Positions 1-8,189 of a stretch of DNA of 12,342 nucleotides are shown piece by piece. The stretch is from Gymnopilus junonius (taxonomy: Eukaryota; Basidiomycota; Agaricomycetes; Agaricales; Galerinaceae), in the NCBI GenBank assembly GCA_015501075.1, contig JADNYJ010000824.1, forward strand, positions 1-12,342. Reading direction: 5' to 3'. Below the pieces are notes generated by a model that saw nothing but the letters and a program-made list of their open reading frames with translations, had not been told where the DNA came from and made no database searches. Both the position numbers and the translations under genes were made by a program. Numbering within the stretch: position 1 is the first letter of the stretch; every line of letters starts with the position of its first letter.

Positions 1-195
1 CCATGGGTGCACCTGTGTCCAGCCTTAAGCAAACCACAGTGCATTACAGTGGCTGAAGCCGGTGCTGATTTGATGTAGTTATACTATTCGTTCACCCTCA
101 TAAACTCATGAAAGCACATTTAGATCAATTTATTTATTTCTTTATAGTATATACTGATATTCATTATTATCTACCTCTCATACCCATCTTCTGGT
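1..195. other. Left edge, no gene seen
   Basis: AT-rich sequence with no long open frame and no recognisable repeat partner elsewhere in the window. It ends at the 8-bp target duplication of the first hAT-type element. Confidence 0.5.
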
Positions 196-203
196 ATTAC
201 TAC
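196..203. repeat. 8-bp target site duplication of hAT element 1, left copy
   Basis: ATTACTAC lies immediately before the terminal inverted repeat and is repeated exactly at 781-788, immediately after the element. Confidence 0.9.
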
Positions 204-780
204 TAGTGTTTGAAAGTCTGGTTAGGTCTGTTATTGGGGTCCTGGAGGCTCTAACTGTGACCAAGACTGGTTAGGGGTTTTCTCCAAACCCAAAATCACC
301 TAACTGAACTGCAAATAACCACCCAAAACTGGTTAATCATGGTTACTAACTGGTTAGGACCAAATTCAGTTAAACCAGTTATTAACCAGTTGTAACTGGT
401 ATTGTACACTTAGAATAAATTATTTGCATCCATTTAAGTGTTAAAACAAGCCAAAGATCATGAATTTTGATAAAGAATTGGCTGAGTTATGAATTTATTA
501 CATACAACCTACCATTTTGACTAACATTTGGCAGTTTTGACCATAACTTTGTCAGTTTTTACCCTAAAAATATGATCTTGCGGTCGTTTTGAAGCTAATA
601 ATTAGGGCTACGCATTAACCGGTCCGAACCGGTCACTATACAATCCTTTAACCACCCAAAAACTGGTTAGTCAAGTCACAAAACCCACTAACTGCTAACC
701 GTGTGGTCTGGTTATTTGCAGTTATGGTCCAGTTAGGTCTCGGTTAATTTCCAGTTAAAGGACTTGACCTTCAAACACTA
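204..780. mobile_element. Non-autonomous hAT-type element (MITE-like), copy 1, 577 bp
   Basis: The element starts TAGTGTTTGAAAGTC and ends with the near-perfect inverse GACCTTCAAACACTA. It is flanked by a perfect 8-bp direct duplication, ATTACTAC, at 196-203 and 781-788. An 8-bp duplication and TAGTG-type ends are the hallmark of the hAT superfamily. The subterminal zones are packed with short motifs such as AACTGGTT, GGTTAG and AACCAGTT in both orientations, as expected for transposase binding sites in hAT elements. There is no open frame long enough for a transposase, so it must depend on an enzyme encoded elsewhere. Its ends align with those of the copy at 1537-2122, but in inverted orientation. 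Confidence 0.9.
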
Positions 781-788
781 ATTACTAC
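781..788. repeat. 8-bp target site duplication of hAT element 1, right copy
   Basis: ATTACTAC, identical to 196-203. Confidence 0.9.
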
Positions 789-1208
789 TGTAATTTATGC
801 TGTCTAGATGAAGTGCCGTACATGTTATACACTCCCTGTATGCTGTGCTATATGTGCTAATTACAGGTGGCCGAGCCAGCTATAGGCTTCTACGGCATTC
901 TATAGAACCAAGTGGATTGACTGCAATGTGTTCATTCTATAGAACAAACCACTCGGCACTATGTAACTTGCCTATGTGGTCAACTGAATTGATGAAGAAT
1001 GATGACTGTGCTTTGTGAGCATGCCCATAGTCAACTTGTTTTAGTGGGCCACTGCTTCGCATGGCAGGATGATGCTTTTCCTGCTTTGCAAATAGTATTA
1101 GAATGCATATAATAGTATTAAACCACCTATATATGATGATAGGTAAAATTTAAATATATGCTCTTCAGAATAAAATAGAACACACCTTGAACAGCAAATC
1201 TGATAGTA
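789..1208. other. Intergenic repeat-like DNA, no gene seen
   Basis: AT-rich sequence without a credible coding frame. The palindromic word TTCTATAGAA occurs twice about 35 bp apart (near 899-908 and 935-944) between CCAAGTGG and CCACTCGG words, so a small hairpin-type relic is possible. No target duplication was found. Confidence 0.4.
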
Positions 1209-1314
1209 CCTTGGCACAGATATTAGATTATATAAGCAGCAGAGGAATGCTGCTGATATAATCACACACCCAGCTCTGGATACTAATAATAAGTCAAATC
1301 TAAATATAGCTGCC
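1209..1314. repeat. LTR-like imperfect direct repeat, copy A, with hairpin
   Basis: About 105 bp that align imperfectly (roughly 70 percent by eye) with 2134-2234 in the same orientation. Both copies hold ATTATATAAG followed by a GC-richer hairpin and end in an AATCTAAATATA word. In this copy the hairpin is AGCAGCA (1235-1241), a 6-nt loop, then TGCTGCT (1248-1254), sitting directly on a TATATAAG box. A TATA box next to a short stem-loop would fit the promoter/R region of an LTR retrotransposon, but no LTR ends, primer binding site or coding region can be seen, so the class is uncertain. Confidence 0.4.
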
Positions 1315-1528
1315 TTTTGCCACACACTACTCAATTTCTTAACAGACTCTGGTTCAATAATCTGATGATGAGAATGCATCAGGATAAAGGTTTTCATGAC
1401 AGTATTGTCAAGTCCTTTGATGCAGATATTGATATAGTTGTTCATATATATACATAAGATAAGAGATTTAGGGTACAATAGTACAGCTGTACTAAAACTA
1501 TCAAATAAATAGGTGCCAGAGCTTGAAG

Positions 1529-1536
1529 GGTCCAGC
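1529..1536. repeat. 8-bp target site duplication of hAT element 2, left copy
   Basis: GGTCCAGC, repeated exactly at 2123-2130 on the far side of the element. Confidence 0.9.
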
Positions 1537-2122
1537 TAGTGTTTGGAAGTCCAGTTAATTAACTGGAAATTAACTGAGACCAAACCAGACATTAATCAAT
1601 GCTAACCACAAAATATACTAACCATTGTAACTGTAAACTGCAGTCCATCCAGTTAGCAGTTAGTCTGGATTTTAGAATTTTTGTAACCACTTAAACTGGT
1701 CATAAAATTCTGAAATTTTGCATGATTATACCCACATATTATATCTTTTGAAAGACCCAAAAAACGTAAAATTCCGTTGAGAATCAAAAAAATTATAGCA
1801 ATACTCGCAAAAATCATTGAATCTGCTCTAATTTTATCATTTCTCAACCGTTTGTGATGTTCTTGGGCTCATTTTGACTGTAAAAATTGTGATTCATTTA
1901 GTTTACACTATGAGACAATTATTTACACCAAAAAAAATGGTCATAACTGTAACCAGTTAAAACCAGTTATATAACTGCAAATACCTACACAAGACTGATC
2001 AAGACCAGTTAGTTGCAGTCCAGTCCAGTTTTAGACATTTCTAATTTTACCTAACTGGTCTCAGTCTCAGTTAGGGTCCTTGGGCACCCAAAAACTGGAC
2101 TGGACTGGACTTTCAAACACTA
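1537..2122. mobile_element. Non-autonomous hAT-type element (MITE-like), copy 2, 586 bp
   Basis: The element begins TAGTGTTTGGAAGTCCAG and ends with the inverse form CTGGACTTTCAAACACTA, between perfect 8-bp duplications GGTCCAGC (1529-1536, 2123-2130). The left 50 bp resemble the reverse complement of the right end of element 1 (shared AACTGGAAATTAAC-type block), and its right end resembles the reverse complement of the left end of element 1. The two copies are therefore members of one family in opposite orientation. Their central 250-300 bp are hardly alignable. Subterminal AACTGGTT/AACCAGTT repeats are again dense. There is no transposase frame. The element sits just upstream of LTR-like copy B, so it landed in or near an older repeat. 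Confidence 0.9.
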
Positions 2123-2130
2123 GGTCCAGC
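2123..2130. repeat. 8-bp target site duplication of hAT element 2, right copy
   Basis: GGTCCAGC, identical to 1529-1536. Confidence 0.9.
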
Positions 2131-2133
2131 AGC

Positions 2134-2234
2134 CCTTGTAACTTATTATATTATATAAGTGGTGGAGGGATGCTGCTTATATCAGCAGACAAGATGCAAC
2201 ATTTAAAAATAATCTGAATCTAAATATAACCACC
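2134..2234. repeat. LTR-like imperfect direct repeat, copy B
   Basis: Imperfect direct copy of 1209-1314. It shares CCTTG, ATTATATAAG, a stem-like GTGGTGG...TGCTGCTTATA segment and the terminal AATCTAAATATA word. It begins 4 bp after the right target duplication of hAT element 2, whose insertion separated it from its upstream sequence. Confidence 0.4.
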
Positions 2235-2414
2235 TTACACTAGGGCTCCATTCACAGCCATCTTACAAAAAGATATTTCCACCAAACAAGCCTATTAATA
2301 TTTATACATACAAAATAAGTTTCACAGCAGTGAAATTTAACAACAAACACAGAATACTGCCATGACAAGAACCAATGGTTTGTTGAAGAAAAAGACAACA
2401 TGGCAGAAGAATAT

Positions 2415-2500
2415 GCCGGATAAAGCCGGACAAGCGCGCCATCAGCTTGACTGCAGAGCCGGACCAAGCCAAACAAGCACGCCATTGTCCTGATTGCAGA
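2415..2500. repeat. Tandem duplication, 2 x 43 bp
   Basis: Two abutting 43-bp units, 2415-2457 and 2458-2500. Both begin GCCGGA and end TTGCAGA/CTGCAGA. They match at about 33 of 43 positions, so the duplication is old. It lies in an otherwise gene-free stretch (2235-2561) in which nothing else was recognised. Confidence 0.6.
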
Positions 2501-2561
2501 CATGTTGAGATGCTGCGGGATCACAGAGGATTACAAGAACGTCCTCTAAAAGAACGATGTT

Positions 2562-2740
2562 TTACTTACGTAAAAGCATCGTAACCCAGTCCCTAAAGTG
2601 CTCCGGAGTTTCGATATGCTGTTTCAGTTTCAAATCGTAGTGGACTACAACCCAGACAAGGATATAGAAGAAAGATTCAAGGTCATATCGGTAGAAATGA
2701 GATCCGGAATGCATCTTTTTATCCAGAAGGCCGGTAGGTT
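2562..2740 (-). pseudogene. FunK1 fungal protein kinase fragment (C-lobe piece)
   Basis: Minus-strand reading from about 2735 to a stop at 2564-2562 gives a stretch containing LLDKKMHSGSHFYRYDLES, then FFYILVWVVVHYDL and TPEHFRDW. This is the segment of FunK1 kinases (Pkinase_fungal family) just after the activation segment, and it matches the LLDV...YRHDLESFFYILVWAAVHYDF segment of the main gene in this window. Nothing of the N-terminal region, N-lobe or catalytic loop precedes it. Upstream homology stops at about 2740, exactly where the left arm of the long inverted repeat begins. A GTAAGT donor-like site lies at 2569-2564, so the end could also be an exon border. It is a truncated relic with no plausible function. 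Confidence 0.8.
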
Positions 2741-3109
2741 AATTTTGACGTCGGATGAAGATTAGCGAAGTTGAGACATGAGAGACTGACTCTACTCAGG
2801 TTAGTAGGCCAGGAACGAGTGTTCTAGATGGAAATCTATCGCCGAAGGTTTAACCAGAGAGGATGATTAAAGCCTACTACAGGAAAGGGACGTGTTATTG
2901 AATTCTAATTCATATATTGGTAAGTCCGGCCATACTTATCTTCAAGTTGTACTATTTGTATTTTCCTACTCAAACAGTCAAAGTTGCCTACTTTTTATCA
3001 TCCAGCGACGCCAACTTCATGTGAAATAAAACTCCTTGCGTGCCGTCGGTCAAGCACCGTGTTTATCAGTAGGATTGTTGGGAACTTGGACATAGCTTAT
3101 GCAGACAGC
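2738..3109. repeat. Long inverted repeat, left arm (~372 bp)
   Basis: This segment matches the reverse complement of 9805-10181 along its whole length at roughly 88-90 percent identity by eye, with a few small indels (for example a 7-bp gap near 2882). Most differences are transitions. The outer end is the GTTAATTTTGACGTCGG side and the inner end is GCAGACAGC, only about 16 bp from the stop codon of the main FunK1 gene. No target duplication was found at the outer ends, so a duplication of FunK1 3'-flanking DNA fits better than transposon termini. Confidence 0.9.
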
Positions 3110-3124
3110 GGACGTCCATCTTTC

Positions 3125-3812
3125 TCAGATCCCTCTTCTTTCGAGTCCCCGTGGCGCAGCGCCAATAACCTCCATAAACTTCTCAAAGGTAATACGCTCG
3201 TTTATTGTTTCGAAGTCGTAATCGGTCTCCCTTCTTGCATAAATGCTCTGATTGCTGATAGCGTCTCCGAATAGGTGATGAAGTGGAATAACCCATGCAT
3301 TCCAGACATCTTTGAACTCAGTGACGACGGATTTATAGATTTCAGATTTCTTGCCGATGGCCTTGTCAAAGAACGACTTCTTTTCCGCATATGCACCCCC
3401 ATGGTCAAGCCATTTCTGAAGCTTTTGTGGAGTTTTAGTGTGCGCCGTTTGTTCTTGAAATCATAGTGCACCGCAGCCCAGACAAGAATATAAAAGAACG
3501 ATTCAAGGTCGTGTCGGTATGCATGCCCCCGATCCTCGCTGACATCCAAAAGGTCAAGGGCCATAAATGAAGGTCCCAGTCCGATGACTTGCTCCACTAG
3601 GCGAACTCTTATCTTTGTCGTTAATATTCACAGCCATATCGAAGTCGTTGAGTATGCCAAAGCTTTTCTGGCCAAAGCTTTTCTGAGCACCGTCCTCCAA
3701 CTCGCTGCCTTCAGAATCGACCTCGGCCTTGTTTACAGGACGCCAAATCATGAGATTGTTCTCGCTAATATCGCGATGAAGGACCCGGCCGTTGTATAAG
3801 CGTGATAATGAC
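3125..3812 (-). pseudogene. Frameshifted catalytic C-lobe of FunK1 kinase (exon 3 of the main gene)
   Basis: After the second intron the FunK1 C-lobe is fully recognisable but spread over three frames. The order is: catalytic loop HRDISENNLMIW (HRD codons at 3778-3770), DFD metal-binding triad in LNDFDMAVN, SHRTGT, FMALDLLDV, YRHDLESFFYILVWAAVHYDF, KTPQKLQKWLDHG, WVIPLHHLF and a terminal FEKFMEVIG segment ending in a stop at 3127-3125. Frame breaks fall at about 3784-3792 (one base missing relative to the plus-strand copy at 8097 onward), 3566-3574 and 3435-3447. Key residues are all present, so inactivation is by frame loss, not by active-site substitution. Three independent sequencing errors are possible but unlikely. 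The stop lies 16 bp from the left inverted-repeat arm. Confidence 0.75.
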
Positions 3813-5573
3813 CTAAGATTTAGAAGTTTGAAGCTTTAATGGAGGTTAATAGCTGAAGAAATGGTAACGTACATTCAATGCAGTCGAGGAATATTCTCTT
3901 GAATTCCTCGACGTCGTCAGCTTCCCAGAGGTTTTTATACATATCGGAAACAAGAACATGCAAGTCCCTATCCTTGATAGGTTTCGTTGAATCTACTTCG
4001 GTAAGTTCCATCTTGGACCGCGGAATCCCAAGTTCAGCGCTGTTGTACGTAGCATGGAAAATAGGGTTCGGGAGATTGTTCGTCCAGGCGGGAATAGCTT
4101 TGCGGAGGGCCGCCAAAATGCCTCCTTCAGACTGTCGACTGGTGTATTGCCAACTTAGCTTAATCACGCAGTGGTCCCGATAGAGGCACTCGTTCATTGT
4201 ATAAATTTGAATAGCAGCAACGAGGGTTCCCCGTCCCATAATACCGCGGTATTTGAAAAGGAACTTCTTGATTTGGAAAATATAATCCTTCTGCGTGGGC
4301 GCTTGTTTGGGTAAACGGAAACATAGCGATGTCGATTCCTCATGGGCAGGTCGTTCGAGAGGCGAGATGCAGGCTTCGGTGACAGGAATTTCATGGTCAG
4401 ATGGAGCTGTGAACTCGTAGATATGGGGATTAAATCCAGAATGACTCATATCGGCTTGATCAAGGGCATACAGTGCCAGTGCAAGAAACTGAGCACCGTG
4501 AGCAGCGTCGTCAAGCTGGAAAGTTTGGGTCCGTATAACGGCGACCCGGTCAAAGTACCATAAACTGATTCTCGTCCCCTCAGCTAAAATCCCAGTAACA
4601 AAGTGGCGGTTGGAGGATCCAAAGCACTCCAAGATGTAACTGGCAACCTGGAGCTCATCTTGGGTGAGGCTAGTTCGATTGCGTTTGCGGTCTCGAGCGC
4701 CATTATTGTCTTCCGCACCATCGCGAGATCGCTTCTGACCCGGCTCTGCCTCCTTTGTGGATCCAGAAGTACTAGTCGAAGTAGAGGAGGATTGCTTCAC
4801 TTTGGAACGTCGTTCAGACTTTTTGGGGCGTTTTTTAGCTTGCGGCGGGGGGTTTTCTAACTGTGAAGTACTACTCGAAGACGCCGCATTGCCTCCTTCT
4901 TCGGCGATCGTGTCGAGCCAGGATTTCGGCCCGTGGGGTTTTTTGAACTCCAGAGGCGCTTTTGCGAAGTGCCACCGAATATCCTCCATGGGCGTCCAAA
5001 AGCGCACGAGATCTGGCTTGCGTCCAGTGAATTCACTGATAAGCATCGTTGTCCCCTTGCCATCCCAGAAATCAGTCTGTAATGAGCCCGGGTCCTTGTG
5101 AAGAATCGAACAGACTTTGGTCAGAAGGGACTGTGATATATCGCGAAAGGGCTTATGGAGGTCAATTTCTTTGCTCCTCGCGTATCCAAGTACGGATGTG
5201 TAGGAGGCCAGCTCCTCGGGTGAATGAGCAATGCTGCTGCTGATGATGGTATCGGCGTCGGTCTCGTCAAGGCCCCAGATGTTGGTCACGAAATGTTTGA
5301 CAGAAACTGCTCTGTACGTATGGTTGTTAGTCTCTATCTTGAGAAATTTCTTCATCGTGTCCACGTCGTGTTGAACCATCGTGGAGGCACCTGCTCTGTA
5401 TGGGGTTGACATGTCTGAGTCGTCTGTATGGTAGACATATGAGGAATGAGAACCAAAATAAAGAGACTTCACTCACCTGAGGAGGTTTCTTGGGATGTAT
5501 CGGACGTCGAAGAACGAGAGCGTGAACTAGAACGGGAAGCAGAGGAGCCAGACCGAGAACTTGAAGGCGACAT
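3748..5573 (-). CDS. FunK1 fungal-type protein kinase, N-terminal half and N-lobe (predicted truncated product)
   Basis: Proposed exons are 5573-5477, 5423-3873 and 3812-3748, with 53- and 60-nt GT-AG introns. Both are phase 1 and join cleanly in frame. The start is ATG at 5573-5571, giving a Ser/Arg-rich leader (SRSGSSASRSSSRSRS). About residues 60-210 form the FunK1 N-terminal region, including RKPDLVRFW and WHFAKAPLEFKK. Residues 212-288 are a Ser/Thr/Lys-rich, probably disordered linker with nuclear-localisation-like basic clusters. The kinase N-lobe follows, with a glycine-rich GIMGRG near residue 426, VIKLSW with candidate ATP-binding Lys454, and a nearby Glu465 in the presumed C helix. 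Joined as spliced, the frame stops at 3750-3748, giving about 570 residues without a catalytic loop. FunK1 proteins are usually one chain with both lobes, so this product should be catalytically dead, and the locus may be a pseudogene. An alternative start is the Met at the beginning of exon 2 (MSTPYRAG). Confidence 0.7.
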
Positions 5574-5585
5574 GTTCGCAAAAGC

Positions 5586-5595
5586 CCTTTTTATA
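5586..5595 (-). promoter_or_regulatory. TATA-like box upstream of FunK1
   Basis: TATAAAAAGG on the minus strand lies 13-22 nt before the proposed ATG at 5573. That is very close for a TATA box, since transcription starting about 30 nt downstream would begin after this ATG. Either the box is unused or translation starts at a later Met in exon 2. It sits inside a small inverted pair GCCCT/AGGGC. Confidence 0.3.
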
Positions 5596-5599
5596 AGCA

Positions 5600-7174
5600 G
5601 GGCAGAACTGTGAAATTAGAAGAGGAGTCTTAATCGGGCTCGATCAGGAGGGAAAAGGAAGGACGCGACCAGAAATGTAAGCGACAGATGAAAGTTGTGA
5701 AGAATGAACGCGAAATGCTCGTAAACAATGGCCGTTTGTTGATTGGTCAGGTGATCTCATTGTTTCTATGACAGATATTTCAAAGACCGGTCCCCGGACC
5801 TGCCTCCTGGTAGGCTTCTGACCCCAATTGATGCACCAAGTTGGCACAAAGTCGTGAAAAAAGTAGCATCCGGCTACCGGGCAGGACTGTTCGGTTCCAA
5901 TTCTCAGGACGACTGTTTGCTATTAATCTAGATCTTTTCGATGGGAAGATTAGCCGTTAAGATCCCTCTCTGACAAGGGTTCGAACTTCGAAACAGACTT
6001 GTAGTAAAGAAGTAAATTGCCGAGGACTCAGGTAACACGTCAGATTCTGTAAATTGCAAATGCCATCTGAATCGAAGAAACATGGTCGATCGAACAATTT
6101 TCTGCCTAATCGAAGCTGTACAGATCCCTTCTTGTATGGCCTAGCAGACAATTTTCCTCTGGGGTGCGAGGAATTTCTATTGTGAGTATCTAGTCTCGCA
6201 GACAGACTGCAAACTGGAAGTGATTGGCGCATGACGATCTCAATTGAATTCGGGCAGCATCATCAGGACTCCTAAGCGAAGGTACTGAGTATAAGGGTCT
6301 TTTGCAACCGTGCACCTTCTTGTTCCGTTTGCTGTCGAGAAACCAAAAGAAATATTAAATCGGTTCAATTTCGGGAGGGCGCTTCGACTCAGGACTCAAA
6401 ATGAAGGATCAGAAGGTTTGTCGCGGAATTATGTTTGTTAGCACTCATGTCACTTTACTGGACCTTGTTTGACATCCGCTCCTGGAAAGTCGAATGAGGT
6501 ACATAGCATTACAATTGATCGATAGCAGCTTAATAGCGTAACTCTGAAGACGAGAGAATGTCACGGTGAGAATGCAATCAAAATGTTCCTGACCCGATTT
6601 TTCTACGATAGAACAGTGTCTGCCTGGTTCGATGATTCTTCGAAGGCGATCAGAATGAAATTCAAGTCCACTTCTCAGTCCACCTCGTGTAGATAGTGTG
6701 GAAAACCCTTGTAACGAGAGTTGATCGGGATATCTTGAAGCCATAGATTCTAGAAGTGTCACTTCGATTCCTGGTCAGTCAAGCCTTGTATGGTAATTCT
6801 CCTCTTGAGTAAGCATGTGGCACATCACATTCCGATGTTAATTAGGAAAATATATCGACGTAATGAAAGCAGAGAAGACACAGCGCGTAGTCGGGGAACG
6901 GAAGATAATCCATCAACAAGGGTGATAGCCAGCCGTTTGAAATCAGTGTGCGAATTACCCTCCTCAAAATGAATTTCCCATATTGAGCACTAGGTCATTC
7001 GAAGCCACTCAGGAAAACACATCGAATCTTATCGATTTGATTTCAAAATATAACAGTCTTTGTACGGTTTGGGGCTAGCCAAAAATTAAGTTTCTTGGCT
7101 TTTTCCTTGCATCCATGCGGCAGTGCAGTTCACATGTCAGACGGCCAGAAATTAAGGGAAAAAAAGGCATTTCA
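5600..7174. other. Intergenic region, no gene recognised
   Basis: Both strands were inspected. Open frames here (up to about 105 codons on the minus strand at 6445-6762) have no recognisable domain and no coding-like composition. A GGGTTCGAACTTC word near 5979 resembles a Pol III B box, but no matching A box or cloverleaf could be drawn. No FunK1 N-terminal homology was found that would mirror the left gene. Confidence 0.5.
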
Positions 7175-7242
7175 AATTTCAGTTGTGGCCTACATCCCTT
7201 CTCTGACGGCTGAAACATGAGCACGCTTACGCGTGTCGGTCC
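7175..7242. repeat. Direct repeat C, copy 1 (68 bp)
   Basis: This 68-bp stretch matches 7754-7821 at 63 of 68 positions without gaps, starting AATTTCAGTTGTGGCC and ending GTGTCGGTCC. Homology continues a few bases further (CCTAGGTC) after a 7-bp indel. All five differences are transitions, with G or C here and A or T in copy 2. Confidence 0.85.
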
Positions 7243-7255
7243 GTGATCCTAGGTC

Positions 7256-7753
7256 CTGGTTCGTCATTTCCATGGAAGTATTTACCGCCTTGTGGTATAC
7301 TTAACCGTTTTGATTTCATCCCAGTACACCCCCTTCACTCAGCACCTTGCACTCCTGTCTTTCAGCCTGTTATTGTTTAAGTTGGTGGCTCGATGACGGA
7401 CTTGTAGGACTACTTTATTCAGCGCACAAAGAAGCGTCATGTAAATTTATTTTGTTTCAAATTTCACCATAAAAGGGGTTCATGCAGCCTCCCACGGACG
7501 TATTACGGACTGACTCTGCGACCTGATAATTTTGTAAGTACCATCAGGAACTTTTCCTCTCCCTCAAGAAGTGTTCTTTAATTTTACTCACCCACCACCA
7601 TCCCCTGTGATAATGAAGAATCCAAATTCTGAATGTGAGATTCTTATTATCTGCAACTTTTCCTTCGAGTTCTTATTGTGCTGACCAACTTCAAAATATA
7701 GAAATAACATAGTTCACCATCGATCATACCACTCAAGCCATGGCCGCGTCAAC
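7256..7753. other. Spacer between direct repeats, no gene seen
   Basis: About 500 bp without a credible coding frame on either strand. It is not a recognisable transposon interior. Pyrimidine-rich stretches occur, but no gene start follows them. Confidence 0.4.
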
Positions 7754-7821
7754 AATTTCAGTTGTAGCCTACATCCCTTCTCTGATGGCTGAAACATGAA
7801 CACACTTACGTGTGTCGGTCC
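7754..7821. repeat. Direct repeat C, copy 2 (68 bp)
   Basis: Second copy of 7175-7242, 579 bp downstream. All five changes go toward A/T, three of them at CpG sites in copy 1. It lies about 75 bp upstream of the plus-strand FunK1 fragment. Confidence 0.85.
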
Positions 7822-7894
7822 TAGGTCTCTTCCGCTGTGACGTGTTCCTAAAGCTTTAAATTTACTAATTTCAGGTCATTACCACACCTGGTTG

Positions 7895-8187
7895 CATCTA
7901 GTCTTTTCAATAGACTTATCAATGAATTATTCACTTGTCTCTTTTTTTAATATGCGCAAAAACCTTTCGGAAGCTGAAGATATTGGAGAATTCAAGAGAA
8001 TATTCATAGACTGCATTGAATGTAAGTCGACATTTCTTCCACTGTAATTCATCTGCATCCTGAGCATCCTGAGGGTTTCGAACTTCCAAACCGTAGGTCA
8101 CTATCACGCTTATTCAACGTGTCGAGTCCTTCATCGTCATATTAGCGAGAACAATCTCATGATTTGGCACCTTGACAGCGAGGTCAG
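7895..8187 (+). pseudogene. FunK1 kinase fragment (catalytic-loop region, plus strand)
   Basis: The core reads MRKNLSEAEDIGEFKRIF and IDCIEC, closely matching MYKNLWEADDVEEFKRIFLDCIEC of the main FunK1 gene. It is followed by a GTAAGT...GTAG intron (8022-8096, 75 nt) at exactly the same position and phase. The next exon reads HYHAYSTCRVLHRHISENNLMIW in one frame. This copy is thus in frame where the main copy has lost a base. The catalytic Asp of HRD is His here (CAT at 8138-8140), so it could not be an active kinase. Weak similarity extends upstream to about 7895. Everything N-terminal is missing, and the frame stops shortly after MIW near 8190, where F-box sequence begins on the other strand. 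It is a relic of the right-hand half of an inverted duplication. Confidence 0.85.
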
Positions 8188-8189
8188 GC

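Noticed and set aside
1098..1478. 126-codon minus-strand open frame in the AT-rich left region
   Set aside because: It overlaps the LTR-like repeat copy A and its hairpin, has low-complexity AT-driven composition and no recognisable domain.
2252..2524. 90-codon minus-strand open frame
   Set aside because: It spans the 43-bp tandem duplication and AT-rich flank. The repeat unit is not a multiple of three, so the apparent protein repeat is not maintained as a coding unit.
2738..3109. Arms as LTRs of a retrotransposon
   Set aside because: The two copies are inverted, not direct, and there is no gag-pol coding, primer binding site or TG...CA ends.
3202..3597. 131-codon minus-strand frame taken as a separate gene
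   Set aside because: Its first 45 residues are FunK1 C-lobe, but the remainder is an out-of-frame reading; the true C-lobe continues in another frame to 3125. It is part of the frameshifted gene.
3584..5409. Plus-strand frames opposite the FunK1 gene (for example 3878-4183, 4757-5101)
   Set aside because: They are shadows of the antisense coding strand, with no domain or start context of their own.
5957..6232. 91-codon minus-strand frame and a B-box-like GGGTTCGAACTTC word
   Set aside because: No recognisable protein domain, and no box A or cloverleaf partner for the B-box-like word.
7175..7821. Direct repeats as LTRs of a small retroelement or as a CRISPR array
   Set aside because: Only two copies of 68 bp with a 500-bp non-coding spacer. 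There is no retroelement signal, and CRISPR arrays do not occur in fungal nuclear genomes.
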